A stretch of DNA of 64,000 nucleotides from Hyperoodon ampullatus (GCA_949752795.1 OX457057.1:104249513-104313512); one strand, 5' to 3'. Positions 1 to 11,960 are shown, counted from the stretch's first letter. Numbers and translations are program-made. Notes: a model not told the origin generated them from the letters alone.

Positions 1-849
1 CCTTCATCAAAACGGACTAGAAAAATGCAGAAAGGTCGAGGACACAATCCTACAACACCTAACCCAGCCAGAGAACTCTGACAACGATGCTCGGGCACAC
101 TGTTTCCCCGCTCTTGTCCTGCCTGTAAGTGTATGAGCTCATGGTGTCTCTAGCTGGCATCCACAGCAGGTATTCTCAACAAATACACCAACTGGATGCC
201 AAATCCTAAGCCATTCCACACGTATTAAAACTAAAAATAAAAATTAAAAAAAAGTTATCTCTGCTATCTTCCCTCTTTTTGTAGCTTCCTGCAGCCTAAC
301 TCCACCCCTTTACCCAAGCCTGTTCCTTCAAGCTCACCAGAACCCCTCCTGTTCCTCTGCCACCATCAGCAGCCCTGTCCAGCTGTCTTCTCTTCAATCT
401 TAAAGGTCTTCAGCATATTTGAATACTTGCCTCCTTACTGCCACTCTCTCCTTCCGCCCCAGCCAGTCTACCCAGTAACTTACTGCCACTTATGTCCCCC
501 ACGGCAGTTTCCCGCCTCAGGCACAATGGCCCAGGGGCTCCACTTTGCCAATCCCTTCATGTCCAACTCCTCCTCTTGGTATTCTGGCTCCCGGATTCTG
601 GCCTCGCTCTCCCATCCATCTAATCTGATTCCTACCAGTCCTTCCACAATTTGCCTTTTCCCCCCCAAGCCCGCCATGACTCATTCCCACCTATAGGTTT
701 TGCTTCCAATGTTTTCCATCTTCCGGTGTTGAAGAGCTAAACAAGAAGGAAAAAGAAAGAGGAAGGAGGGAAGGGAGAAGAGGAGGAAGAATGAAAAGAA
801 AGAGGAAGGGAATAAAATGGAAGAATGACGACAGCAGCACCAGCTAACT
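1..849. other. Unassigned non-coding DNA
   Basis: No gene or confidently recognised repeat is seen. A short A-rich run lies near 225-255, and a purine-rich (GA-rich) low-complexity tract covers about 741-830. The short open frames here have no recognisable domain or start context, so I treat them as chance. Confidence 0.5.
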
Positions 850-1040
850 CTCGCAGAAGTATCCTGCCAGGCCCTGCTCTAAACGCCTCATACACGTGAC
901 AACATTTAACCCTGACAACAACAACAGGAGGTAGGTGCCATCCTTATCCTCATTTGCAGATGAGCGTGGCCCCGAGAAGTTAAGTACTCTGCCCAGGGCA
1001 CACGTGGAGTCTGTACTCCGAACCACTCCACTTGCACGAC
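850..1040 (-). repeat. MIR SINE fragment
   Basis: On the minus strand this resembles the MIR core, the ancient tRNA-derived mammalian SINE. The plus strand shows the complement of the familiar core: a gaggtaggtgccatcc-like stretch, then a catttgcagatgag-like stretch, then gttaagtactctgcccaggg. It is diverged and its ends are approximate. Confidence 0.5.
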
Positions 1041-2055
1041 AGGTAGGGAGATGAGCATGGAATTAAGCACCGGCCACACACAAGCAGCCAGTGGTACAGG
1101 TACTGGGGGAGGCGGGGTCAGCCTGGGGAGTCAGGGAGGGCTTGCCACGGAGGGCACCTTGATCTGAGCCTTGGAAGCAGGAGTCAGGCAGGCAGCCCAG
1201 GAGCAGGTACAGGCACTCATGCCACGTGAGAAGACAGGGCACGGGCAAAGCCAGAGGTCGGAGAACCAAGGATGAGTTCACTCCCAGGGCTGGTGTGGGC
1301 TCTGGCTGGAAGGGGAGCATGAATGGAGGTGGGCAGGGAGCAGAGGTGAAGATGGGGGGCAGGGACTAGGTCTTGAGGGGTTTGTCTCACTATAGATGGG
1401 CCCTCAACCCTGTGACATATCAGGTCAACCACTTCTCATTATCTAAACCCTCCCTCTTCCAAGGCCCATCCACCCTATTCCAGTGCAAACGGGTGTTAAC
1501 CAACTGCAGATGAAAGGGGAGAAGCTGCATCTAGGACCAGTCCCCATACAGGCAAGACAGGATGCCCTCCTCAGTCTCCCCTCTTCACACTGTCCTCACC
1601 CTCTCCAACAGGAAAAAGAAAATACAATGCAGTTGCTTCTTCTATAAGCTTGTTAAGTCAAATCCTTAGGGCTTCATTACTTGGCTTTTGCTAACTATCA
1701 ATATGAGCGTCTGGAAAATACGTGGAGTCATGGACTTCTAGGAATCCATTAAATTTAGGGGGAAACTGTGATCTAATGTCATTAGATGACAAAGAAAATA
1801 AGCATTTTCTCGGGACTGGACAAGTCTTTGAGCTTTGGTTTAGATGCTGACAACATCATGTGACACAGTGACCATCTCAAGCTCGTCAGAAGATGAAGAA
1901 CAATTACACATTTCTTAAATTTACTTCTTGAATGAGAAAGTATTTAAATATATAGAAACGTATAGAGAATAATAAATACCTGTATATATCCAAGACAGTC
2001 AAATCCTCATTTTTGCCACATTTGTTTTAGATTTTTTTTTCAAGAAAGAAAGCAT

Positions 2056-2408
2056 TATGGGACTTGCCTGGTGGTCCAGTGGTTAAGAATCTGCCTTCCA
2101 ATGTAGGGGACATGGGTTCGATCCCTGGTCGGGCAACTAAGATCCCGCACGTCATGGGGCAACTAAGCCCGCATGCCCAAACTACTGAGCCTGTGCCACA
2201 ACTAGAGAACCCACACGCCACCAACTACTGAGCCTGTGCCACAACTAGAGAACCCACACGCCACCAACTACTGAGCCTACGCGCTCTGGAGCCCACATGC
2301 CTCAACTAGAGAGAAGCCCGCACGCCGCAAGGAGGAGCCTGCATGCCACAACGAGAGATCTCGCATGCCACTACTAAGACCCGATGCAGCCTAATTAATT
2401 AATTGCGA
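2056..2408 (+). repeat. CHR-type tRNA-derived SINE, long form
   Basis: The head has tRNA-promoter-like A and B boxes (gtggtccagtggttaag and gggttcgatccctgg), followed by the long CHR body of repeated 'caactactgagcc' motifs. The 14-bp sequence aagaaagaaagcat occurs at 2042-2055 and again at 2409-2422, which is a clean target-site duplication. The duplication begins with an A-run, as expected of L1-driven insertion. This copy carries an internal tandem duplication, listed separately. Confidence 0.92.
2180..2265 (+). repeat. 43-bp tandem duplication inside the CHR SINE
   Basis: Two identical 43-bp units (2180-2222 and 2223-2265) begin aactactgagcctgtgccac and end acgccacc. A partial third copy (aactactgagcct) starts at 2266. 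The unit lies in the degenerate 3' body of the SINE, which is already made of similar short motifs, so slippage or unequal exchange is the likely cause. Confidence 0.9.
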
Positions 2409-3662
2409 AAGAAAGAAAGCATCAGACACTGATCAAATCCCTATTTCACTCCCTTCCCAATTCAATTACCCCTACCCACCCCAGAAATAACATTCTGAAC
2501 TTGGTATTTATCACTCTCATGCATTTTTATGCTTTTACTATATATATGTATCCAAAAACATATTAATAATTTTTGCATGATTTAAAACTTTGTAAAATGG
2601 CATCACACTGTATGTACTCTTTTGCATCTTTCTTACTTGACAAAACACTTTTGAGAGTAATCCTTGTTGACATATGTCACTCTAGTGAATTCATTCTGAT
2701 TGCTGCAGATCACAGTTTATTGTAGGAATATTCACCACCATATGTATCACAAATTTTAAATTCATTTTCCTGTTGATGAATTTTTCAGACGTTTCCAACA
2801 TTTCACTGCAATAAATATTCTTGAAAATGTTTGTCTAGGGGTATCTTTGGTCACAGGAGACATTGCCCAAATGACTCTGCAACCCTGGTACACCAATTTT
2901 ATATTCCCAAGGTCAGTGTTTAAGTATTCTTTTTGTATCTTCATCATCTCCTGGTATTGTTCGACTATTACACTGTCACCAATCTGATGGGGATGAAATG
3001 TTATCTCCTTGTTATTCTGAAAATTATTTTTAAATGAGAAAATACATTACTAATAAATGCAGCTTAGTGGGCAAGAGTTCTCAACGACACATGGGAATAG
3101 AATGGATTTTCTGGAAAATAATACAGAAAGGATACGGAAGTGAGCAAGGGTACACATAAAACAAGACTGGCCATGAGCTGATAATTGCTAGAACTGGGTG
3201 ATAGATGCATGGGGGTTCATTATCCTATTTTCTCCACTTTAGTCTATATTTGAAATTTTCCACAATAAAAAATTAAAATAAGGAAAAGCAGCAGCCGCAT
3301 TTGGAGCAAAGAAAATGCAACAAAGAGGAGCCCCTGTAACAGTGGAAGGAAGGCAACCTTCAGAACGGGCAGAGCCTGGAGCCGCAGGTAGAAGGGGACA
3401 AAAGGAAGCTGGGAGAGGGGGCTTTCCAACCGTGTTGTGATTTAAGCCAGAAGAGTGAGGAACATTATTTCTCAAATTGGCGTTTCTGATGACCCTTTAC
3501 AATACTGTAGCACCTAATAAGATGTTATCAGATTTTAAACGTATGATTGATAGAATGATCACCATTCAAAATCACTCAAGTTTTTGTTCCACGAAATTTT
3601 ACTTCGGATTACAGAACGTTTGTTTTCATACTCCCAAGTTTGTTGTTTAATATGTGCAAGAA

Positions 3663-3718
3663 TTACCTGTTAACATCATGAAAAAAAAAAAAAAACTTTT
3701 TAGTGAAAAAAAAAAAAG
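3663..3718. repeat. Poly(A) tracts
   Basis: Two A-runs of about 12-14 bases are separated by 'ctttttagtg'. No retroposon body was recognised beside them, so this is recorded only as low complexity. Confidence 0.6.
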
Positions 3719-4439
3719 GTCCTTAGGCTTTTAAGTCTGGAATGACTTCAGGAAGGATAAGAGGTCATACTGTATGCTTTTGAGTGAAACTGTAATCGTC
3801 ATGAATCATATTAGAATTCTGGATGCCTCCAAGCAGGTAGGACCTGAGTCCCCGCGCTTACAGGGCAGGGGTCCAAGCAATGGAGTTGGTCAGGATGCCT
3901 GGGATATAAAAGATAAACCCCAAAGAAACACAGTGGAATTCTAGACAGAGCAAAATTTGACCTGAGAGGGAGCTAAAAATTCCTGTCACATAGGTAGAAA
4001 AAGGCAGATTAGCTCAACTGGATTAAGAAAATGTGGAAAAGGGAAAGACTCAACCAGAATTATAGCCAGTGGTTTTGAACTGGGACGTAGGATGTCTGAA
4101 GTGTACTGAACGGCAGGGCGTGGCAGCGGCAGGTGCAGGTGCAGGGTAGAGGCTCGGCTGCAGCGACATCAATTACGGCTCCAGCGGGCCTTGGGAGCTC
4201 AGGGTGGCAGGTGTGAGCAGGGGGCCACCAGGGCCACCCGCCATCGAGCTTGCAGCAAAAACCACTTAGCAAGTCGTTTCCAAGTTCCTCGGAATGCTGT
4301 TGCCTAAAGTCATCTCACACACGTGTGTCCCACACATCTTCGCTCATAGTCGTCACTCGCCCACCTCTGCCCCTGAAGCAATTATTCATTAACCACAGGC
4401 ATCTACCAGCCAGTAACAAAGCCCACAGGTCCGCAAAGC

Positions 4440-4612
4440 ACAGTGTGAACAGTGAAAGGGGCCGTGGTTGTGGCGCCAGCTCCTCTGCAGAGGCAATGCA
4501 CTCCAGAGCTGAGGTCAACCTGTCCAAGGTCACACGACCAGTTCCTGACAAAAGGACTTAGAGAGGCCAGGTCTCCAGATTCCCAGATCAGTGCTCTCGT
4601 CTCTCCCATGGC
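4440..4612 (-). repeat. MIR SINE fragment
   Basis: The plus strand shows the reverse complement of the MIR core ('gtccaaggtcacacgaccag', then a gattcccagatcagtgctc-like tail). It lies directly against the next SINE fragment and its ends are approximate. Confidence 0.55.
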
Positions 4613-4615
4613 ACC

Positions 4616-4709
4616 ATGCGGTTCTTAGTTCCCCAACCAGGGATGGAACCCACGCCCCCTGTGGTGGAAGCACGGAGACTTCAACCACTGGACCACCAGG
4701 GAAGTCCCG
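4616..4709 (-). repeat. Truncated CHR-related tRNA SINE head
   Basis: The minus strand reads as the 5' head only: gggacttccctggtggtcc, then an A-box region, then a B-box-like 'ggttccatccctgg', ending near a 'gaactaagaaccgc' motif. This is about 95 bp of a tRNA-derived SINE, more diverged than the other CHR copies here, so it is probably older. No target-site duplication was found. Confidence 0.75.
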
Positions 4710-5147
4710 CGCCTCCCTCTTCTAAAGCATCCTCCTGGGCCACTGAGATCTCATTTGGATGGACACTCGTGGCAGGACCTTCAGGGGCCTTGACTCGCTC
4801 CCCTGCAGTCCTTTGTGTCCTCGACTCTGGGCCGCTCGTCAGCAGCTCTGTCTTCTTTTGTGCATCTATTCCTGCTAGTCTAAGGGAGCAAGCAGGAAGT
4901 TTCCAGGCCGGGTGCTCAGAGGCTGACCGTTCTCAGCAGACGTCACCTGGTGCCGGCCTGCCCCAGGGGCACCCATCCATGCCTGGTCCTCCTGGGGGCT
5001 GCTGGGCAGCAATCAGATCCGGGGGAGAGGAAGGGAGGGGAGCTGAGGCCAGGTTATAGCCGCAGGAAGGGATTTCACGTACTCAGGAGGATTCCCCGTG
5101 GGCAGGGCGGTTGGCATCCAAGTCCCTGGGCAACGAGGATGTTGTTC

Positions 5148-5240
5148 CTACTCCTCGGTGAGGAGCTAAGGGCCAGGGAGTCAGTGACTCACCCAAGGTC
5201 ATCAAGTCAGCAGGAGTCAAGGAAAGGGCAGCAGCCAGGG
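5148..5240 (-). repeat. MIR SINE fragment (short)
   Basis: The plus strand carries a diverged complement of the MIR core ('ggtgaggagctaagg', 'gactcacccaaggtcatcaag'). It is short and of modest certainty. Confidence 0.45.
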
Positions 5241-5416
5241 TGTCCCTCTCCGAGGGCAGGGCTTGTCCTGCCCCCACAGGCGGGTTTGCCAGTGGGCTCT
5301 GACCTCCCCAAACCAGTGGCCCCAGTGTGGCGAGGCCCCTCCACGGTCCACGTGCTGCAGGACAAACAGCTGCGCACTCTCACTCCGGATATCACTCCTT
5401 TAGAAAGGATGACCTG

Positions 5417-5622
5417 GTCTTCCCTGGTGGCGCAGTGGTTGAGAGTCCGCTTGCCGATGCAGGGGACACGGGTTCGTGCCCCGGTCCGGGAGGATCCCAT
5501 ATGCCGCAGAGCGGCTGGGCCCGTGAGCCATGGCCGCTGCTCCTGTGCGTCCGGAGCCTGTGCTCCGCGACAGGAGAGGCCACAGCAGTGAGAGGCCCGC
5601 GTACCGCCAAAAAAAAAAAAAA
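5417..5622 (+). repeat. CHR-type SINE, short form
   Basis: The head has an A box (tggcgcagtggttgagag) and a B box (ggttcgtgccccgg), followed by the short CHR body and an A-tail. The 13-bp duplication aaaggatgacctg flanks it at 5404-5416 and 5623-5635. The exact duplication and intact boxes mark a fairly young copy. It produces false open frames in both directions. Confidence 0.95.
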
Positions 5623-6399
5623 AAAGGATGACCTGTGCTTCCTTCCATACTGACCCCTACCAAGAACACCACTAAGGAAATGTTGCCACAGTAAAGAAAA
5701 AAGTACACCCAACCACAGGTCCTCACACTCCTCTCCATTTCCCCCAGAGGCCACACCAGGGTGAACTGCATCCACCGCTACCATTTACGGGCTCTGTCAA
5801 AACCTCGGCACAAAACAGGAAAACAATCCAGGCAGTCATTGGGTGCTTGTTCAGGAGCATCCTGAGCAAGTTCCAGCCCTGAGATGCCCGTGAAACCGCG
5901 GCCGCCAAACAGCTGCCCAGGCCCCAGCAAAACGCCATCCAGCGCGGAGCCTGCCCACAGCTCCCAGTGGCTGCTGCTCCTGCCGTCGCTGGGGAGAGGG
6001 CATCTCCAACTCCAGCTCTGGCCTGAAGCTAGTCCACGGGGCCATGATGGCTGGGGGAGGGAACAACGCATGTGTAGAATGTTCCAGTGTCCACCCTGCA
6101 AGAGGGCCCCGGTTACAGCAGCGCAAATCCACGGGTGACTCTGAATTGTGAACCGAGGTGACGGCCAAAGGGAAAGCCAACAAAGGAGGACGTCCATGGA
6201 GTACATGGCCGTCAGAGGAGAAGGCTGCCCTGACTGGCTGGAGGGCACCTCCATAAACCCTTCCCAATATCAACTGGCTCCAAACATTGAAACCTCTCCA
6301 GACACCCACTCTTAGAACGGCCGGCTCGGGACTCGTTAACGTAACTATCAGCCACTAAAGCCTCAGCAGTGAGTGACACTACAGTATGACCAGAAAGGT

Positions 6400-7045
6400 C
6401 CGAGATTAGAAGTCAGATGTACCGGGTCCCTTTCATTCTCTGCTGGTGGGAATGTGAGACGTGTATCACTACGGGAAACGATCTGGCAGTTTCTTATAAA
6501 GTTAAACACACTCACCATTTGGCCCAGCAATCCCACTCCTGGTGTTTACACAAGAGAAATGAAAACCTATGTCCACACAAAGACTTACACACAGAAGAGC
6601 AGCTTTATTCATAATAGCCCCAAACTAGAAACAGATCAAATGTCCATGAGCTGGGGAGTGGAGAAACAAACGGTGATACATCCATACAATGGAATACTAC
6701 TCAGCACTAAAAAGGAATGAACCAGACACATACAACCACATGAATGAATCTCGAAAGCATTTTGATGAGTGAGAGAAACCAGATTCAGAAGACTTCATAC
6801 TGTAGGATTCCATGTGGATCACATGCTGGACAGGGCAGAACCGCACTTACAGAAATCAGATCAGTGGTTGTTGGACCTGGAGATGTGGGGAGGGAGCTTT
6901 TGGGGGTGATGGGAGCATGCTACACTTGTTTGTGATGGTGGTTTCCATGACTGTTTACACTTGTCAGCACTCAACGAATTATACACTTAAAATGGGTGAA
7001 TTTTGTTGTATGTACATTAGACCACCATAAAGCAAATTAAAACAA
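6400..7045 (+). repeat. Ancient L1 3' fragment
   Basis: The plus strand matches the L1 ORF2 C-terminal region and 3' UTR in diverged form. A 'ctgctggtgggaatgtgag' motif is followed by 'cccagcaatcccactcctgg', a 'caatggaatactactcagc' motif, and a 3' region ending in 'aagcaaattaaaa'. Frames are broken and it is an inactive fossil. Confidence 0.8.
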
Positions 7046-7074
7046 TACTAGGTTCCTTTTCCTTAACTAGAGTT

Positions 7075-7270
7075 CAGAGAAGTGACCCGTGCTGGCTGTG
7101 ACTTGGAGAAATCACATAACCTTGCTGTGCCTCAACTGTGCCATCTGTACAGGGGCTGCCTCACGGTCCCCTGGCTCAAAACGACAAGAATGAAGTCAGA
7201 GGATGTGAGTGAATGTACAGACCTGGCACCAAGTGGGGGTCCGTAAGCGTCAGCTTCTGCCCACCCACCC
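7075..7270 (+). repeat. MIR SINE fragment
   Basis: The plus strand follows the MIR core order: 'gctggctgtgacttggagaa', 'cataaccttgctgtgcctca', then a variant of 'acctggcacc'. It is diverged. Confidence 0.55.
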
Positions 7271-8000
7271 TCCCCAGTGTAAGTGAGGGACTCTACTGAT
7301 CCATAAGCCTTCAACCAGCCGGGGTCAGGGATGAGCTGGAGGACCCAGTGAGGAACTGAAACACTGCGGAGGGTGAAGGACAAAGGCCACAGCCTGGGTG
7401 GGGAGGAGCGGGTGTGGGGAGCTCACGGAGGTGGCTGCTGGGGAAGGGGCTGAGGCTGGGGACAGCACAGAGGTGGGTGGGACAGCCCAGCGCTTGACCA
7501 TTTTGCTCAAGGCCAGCCTGGCTGTGGCCTCCAGGTCTCTCATTTCCTCTGCTTTAACGAGGGGTCACAGAAGTGCTTTCCCACAACTGCATCATCTCCC
7601 TATAAAGTCGTCAGCTTAAACACAGAGCCGAGCTGGGGCAGGACAAAGTCTCCTTTATGACACATTGTGGTTCGTCCCCACCCGTTTGAACCCTTGGGCT
7701 CTGCGACACAGAACACAAGCTCCAGCCACTCCCCGTCACTTCCCGCAGGCGCCAGGACACAGCATTCCTTTCCCTGGCTTCTGGTTAAATGCCATCGTCA
7801 GTATCTTTAGGAGGAAGCGGGGGGGACTTGGGGGGTGGGTGGGGGTGGCGTCAAAAAGAGAGAATGGATCCAAAGGACTTCTAGGAACTTTAAAAGGCTT
7901 GGAAATTCATGGTGCCAGTTCTTTACTATGTCTAATTTTACTCTGAAAGTTCCTCTTAGCATAAAACATATTCCAGCCAAGACAGGGTTAGTTTGGGCTC
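7271..8000. other. Unassigned non-coding DNA
   Basis: No gene or repeat is recognised. It contains a G-rich run near 7818-7848. The short open frames lack recognisable domains. Confidence 0.45.
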
Positions 8001-8015
8001 ATAAATAACGAAGGC

Positions 8016-8377
8016 GAGGGACTTCCCTGGCGGCGCAGTGGTTAAGAACCCGCCTGCCAATGCAGGGGACATGGGTTTGAGCCCTGGTCCAGGAAGATCC
8101 CACGTGCCGCGGAGCAACTAAGCCTGTGCGCCACAACTACTAAAGCCCGTGTACCTAGAGTCCTTGAGCCACAACTACTGAGCCCTCGCACCACAACTAC
8201 TGAAAAGCCTGTGCGCCTAGAGCCCGTGCTCCGCAACGAGAAGCCACCGCAATGAGAAGCCCGCTTACCGCAACAGAGTAGTCCCCGCTCGCCGCAACTA
8301 GAGAAAGCCCACATGCAGCAACGAAGACCCAACACAGCCAATAATTAAATAAAATTTTAAAAAGAAATAAATTTAAA
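8016..8377 (+). repeat. CHR-type SINE, long form
   Basis: This is a full head and long body. The A box is tggcggcgcagtggttaag and the B-box region is gggtttgagccctgg. The body has repeated 'caactactgagcc' units and a tail of AAT/AAAT repeats. The sequence aaataacgaaggc flanks it at 8003-8015 and 8378-8390, a 13-bp target-site duplication. Confidence 0.94.
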
Positions 8378-8390
8378 AAATAACGAAGGC

Positions 8391-8963
8391 AAGAATTTCC
8401 TCAGTTCTCTGAATGCAGCTTGAATGAGGCAGAAAGCGGCCATAGAAGAGAACCCACAGGAAACTAAAGTTGCCAGAGGCAGAATCCAGTGAGCTGTCAG
8501 GGGTGAAATGCAGAGAGGGCATTAGCTGCAGACAGCTAAGCTGGGCAACAAAGGAAACTGGGAACAAGACTGCGGGTCCTTCGGGAAAGCCTGGTAGAGC
8601 CTTCTTCCCTGTTAGATGCCTGTGTTTCAGGTGACACCAAGTCAGGTAAGGCTGCTATCTCCGCAAACCCTCCCTGCCACCCAGTGATAAACCACTCCCT
8701 TTCTCCAGAACAGTCTAATTACATCCTTATTGCTTGACACTCACAGGGCCAGTGCAGGTTCTCTGGAGTAAAGCCCAGTACGGTACACAGAGGATGTCAG
8801 CACCGCTCCCTAAAGTACCGGGAGAGAACACAAAACGAAGGAAACCTTGAAGAACAGGCAAGAGACAGCAGTGTTGACAGGAACAGGTGCTGGAGGAGAT
8901 GGAGAAGAAGGAATAATGGTTGACACATTGGAGGACATCAGAGGCGGAGGTGTGGCAGGTGGC
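8391..8963. other. Unassigned non-coding DNA
   Basis: No gene or repeat recognised. Confidence 0.45.
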
Positions 8964-8980
8964 AAAAGAGGTGACTGCTG

Positions 8981-9189
8981 GGCTTCCCTGGTGGCGCAGT
9001 GGTTGAGAGTCCGCCTGCCGATGCAGGGGATGTGGGTTCGTGCCCCAGTCCGGGAGGATCCCACATGCCGTGGAGCGGCTGGGCCCGTCAGCCATGGCCG
9101 CTGAGCCTGCGCGTCCGGAGCCTGTGCTCCGCAATGGGAGAGGCCACAACAGTGAGAGGCCCGCGTACCGCAAAAAAAAAAAAAAAAAA
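8981..9189 (+). repeat. CHR-type SINE, short form
   Basis: A complete short-form copy with A box (tggcgcagtggttgagag), B box (ggttcgtgccccag) and an uninterrupted A-tail of about 20 bases. The 17-bp duplication aaaagaggtgactgctg flanks it at 8964-8980 and 9190-9206. The long pure tail suggests a young insertion. Confidence 0.95.
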
Positions 9190-9534
9190 AAAAGAGGTGA
9201 CTGCTGCAGGGCAGGGGAGACCCAGGCAGCACCACCCAGACCATGGGGGAAGGACCCCTCAGAGCCACCCGATGCTGTCAGCATGAGAGAACACCAAAGC
9301 TGGGGAACGCCCAGGGGCCATTTGGTCAAAGGCTCAGAGATTTCACCCACAATGGCCTCGCCAAGACTGAAACAAGAACAGCAAGATATCCCGAGGGAGG
9401 TGACAATGTGGTCCAAAGGTGGTGCCTTAATGGCTCAGCAGTATGTACTGTGGCCTAAATCCAACCTCCAAATGACCACGCATCTAACTAAGGCAACCTG
9501 AGGCCGTCAGCTGACTAGGGTGGCACCCTGGTCC

Positions 9535-9771
9535 TGAACAACAATGACGACAACTACCACTTACGCAGCATCTCCTACATTAAGACTCTCCCCGATGGTT
9601 CCATTCAAGTCTCACGATAACCCAAATGAGTGGCTCCTGCTATTTTCGGATAAGGAAATGGGCGCTTAGAAGAGTTAAGTAACTTGCTCCAAATCACACC
9701 GCTGGCTGAATAACCAATGCTTATCGAATGGTGGTCGGGTGGACGGATGGATGGATGACTGGATGGACAAA
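9535..9771 (-). repeat. MIR SINE fragment followed by a GGAT-type microsatellite
   Basis: The plus strand from 9535 to about 9725 resembles the reverse complement of MIR ('gataaggaaatggg', 'gagttaagtaacttgctcc'). It is followed at about 9732-9771 by an imperfect GGAT/GGAC tandem run. The MIR part is diverged. Confidence 0.55.
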
Positions 9772-11149
9772 GGAAAGCCAGGCTGACAGACAGCTCCTCC
9801 TGGGACTAGACTTGGCCCTTCTGGGCCTGTCAGAGGAAGCAGGGAGAGCGGTGGGTAAAACGAGCCCATGAACAAGACAGCATCGACAAATATATATGAC
9901 AGCCCTATTTTGCTGAAAGTGGGGGGAAAATAAAAACACCAACTCTCCATGAGAAACAGGAAAAAGAGAAACAGTCTCTCCCTGTCTTTAAATTTTCACA
10001 TCATAAAGAAGAGCCCCAGTGGCCCATGCCAGCTATCCCCAGGTCTGAAGGGTTTTCCTCTGAGTATTTATTTGCAGAGTCAAAGTTCTCAGTTAGAGGA
10101 GAAACAGGACACAGCAGAGATTACATCGGAGCAGGAGAGGCGCCGCACAAAGGCCCTTCCTTTGTGTCTAACTCTGCTTTGTTTAAAGCAAGATCAGATT
10201 CAGCATCTGCACTTTTACTCGCTGCCTGACGAAAACCAGATGCCAAATGCCTCCCAGCACTGCGTCAGGGCCCCTGCCCTTCGGAAAACAACTTGAGTCA
10301 GCCAGGCGAAATGCACACGGCACTGAACAAAGCGCGCCATGCTCCAAGGGCCGAGATCCGCGCTCCTGAGCCTTTAAGAAAAGGCACATTCGGAATCTTT
10401 TCAGGCTAGGAAAGGTGAAAAAGATGGGCTTCGTACCTCATTCTTCGTCTAGTCTAGAGGTCTGGAACTTTTTCCTGAAGCTCCACCTATAGCTGGATGA
10501 TTGAGATGCTCAAGCTGGTCACCAGTGGATACCAGTCACCAAAACATTCCCCTCTGCAAGCCACTGACATTCTGGTGACCGATGGGAGAGAGCAGCCATC
10601 TTGCTGACATGGCTCAGGGACAAGAATCCCCCTAAGCTAAAGGGCCTTGGGGGTGGCAGTAAACTCACCCTCCAAAAATACTCAGAGCCCCAGAGAGAGA
10701 AGAAACATCAGCCAGCAAGCCCTAGCTCCTTCAACACAGATCTCTGAGCAAATTAAGTCAGAAGCAAATGGAAAAGTGTAACCTGAAGACCACTTATCTA
10801 TCACCTGGATCACAAACAGCAGTCAGCAGCCCCACCCTGTTACAGCTCCGGACCTGGCTTCCACAAGGATCCCCAGCTAAAGGTGGAGCAATCCAAGTCG
10901 GATTCTGGAAGGATGGCACTCCTCCCTTTGTGGCCACACCCCCGGCCCCTGGCCCTGGGCCCCAAGGATGTTGTGGCAGGCGAGGACAAAATGAAGGAAT
11001 ACAGGCTCTTAGCTGCCTCGGCCAGGAGATGACACCTGTCGCTTCCTCACCCATTTCACTGGCTCACATTAGTCACACAGCGTCAAAAAATCTGCAAAAA
11101 TTTGGAGGAGTGCGTGCACATCTGGTGAGCTGCTGTCTCTGCCACATCG
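9772..11149. other. Unassigned non-coding DNA
   Basis: No gene or confidently recognised repeat. Several frames exceed 100 codons, but they lack motifs, begin at arbitrary ATGs and overlap on both strands, so I treat them as chance. Confidence 0.45.
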
Positions 11150-11960
11150 TCTAAGTCCTAAGACCTCTCATTCCCAAGGTCAAGCCCCTATTTTCAAATG
11201 AATTCAAGGTCTCATCACTTAGAGCTTCCATCATTACCTCAAAACCCCAGTGGCAAAAACAGACAGCATCTTCCTAAATTCGGTCCCATCTTCCAAATTT
11301 CCATTTTATGTCAAGTCATCACACTCAAACTCCTACAGTCATCTTCTAGATGCAAGATTCAATCATCTCTTCATTCAATCCTCCCTTCTTTTAACAGTTA
11401 CTTTCCTTTACAATTTTCCTTTGATATTTTCCCCCATTTCCTACTACTTTCAACTCAAATCTCACCACCAACAACTGAATTATTCCAGGAGCTTAAACTG
11501 GTCACTCGGCTTTTATTTTCTTCCCTTCCCATCGACCTGGTACACGGCTGCCTAATCCTCCCTTCCAAGGTCCACTTTCTTAGTTTCTCCCCTGCTCAAG
11601 GGCCCACAATCCTCCCCACTGTATAAATCAAGGGTCACCTTCTAAGCCTGCAATTTGCAGTGCTCTAGAATCTGCCTGTGGAATTAGGCAGGACATAACC
11701 TCCCTGTTCTCTGCCACAGCCATGTCCACTCCCATCTCCACAGGTCTGTTCGTGCCACCCACTCCTACTCTCCCTATGCAAATCCTAATCCTACCTCATG
11801 ATCCATTCCGAATACGACCTCCTCACCTGAGTCCTTCACACTAACATACATAACCTCTTTCTCTTCTGGTTTTCCACAGGGCTAAGCACTGTCTCTGCCT
11901 AGTGTGCATTCTGATGAGAATCTACATTGTACTGTTTTACGAGTATAAATCCTATTTCCT
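11150..11960 (+). repeat. Possible diverged L2 LINE fragment
   Basis: The pyrimidine-rich plus strand has the texture of L2 3' sequence in sense ('cacatccaat'-like and 'ctcccctgctcaagg' motifs), but no block is diagnostic. It could instead be unique CT-rich DNA. Confidence 0.3.

Larger units (their letters stand above)
1905..2975 (-). repeat. Old L1 (L1M-type) fragment split by a CHR SINE
   Basis: The pieces 1905-2041 and 2423-2975 read as one ancient L1 3' region in antisense. The right part contains a diverged form of the L1 stretch around 'cctgttgatg' followed by a 'gcaataaatattcttg' motif. The CHR SINE at 2056-2408 interrupts it. It is non-functional. The subfamily is not certain and the ends are approximate. 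Confidence 0.55.

Noticed and set aside
2180..2280. CRISPR-like direct repeats
   Set aside because: These are adjacent tandem copies without spacers inside a SINE. The window is mammalian.
5417..5500. tRNA gene
   Set aside because: The A and B boxes belong to the tRNA-derived head of a CHR SINE. There is no cloverleaf with an anticodon arm and acceptor stem. The same applies to the other CHR copies.
4950..5653. 213-codon and 108-codon plus-strand frames
   Set aside because: The C-terminal parts are translations of a CHR SINE, and the upstream part has no motif. The same SINE-derived peptide recurs at every CHR copy in the window.
8727..9416. 229-codon minus-strand frame
   Set aside because: Its middle is an antisense CHR SINE, including a poly-Phe run from the A-tail. 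The rest lacks any recognisable domain.
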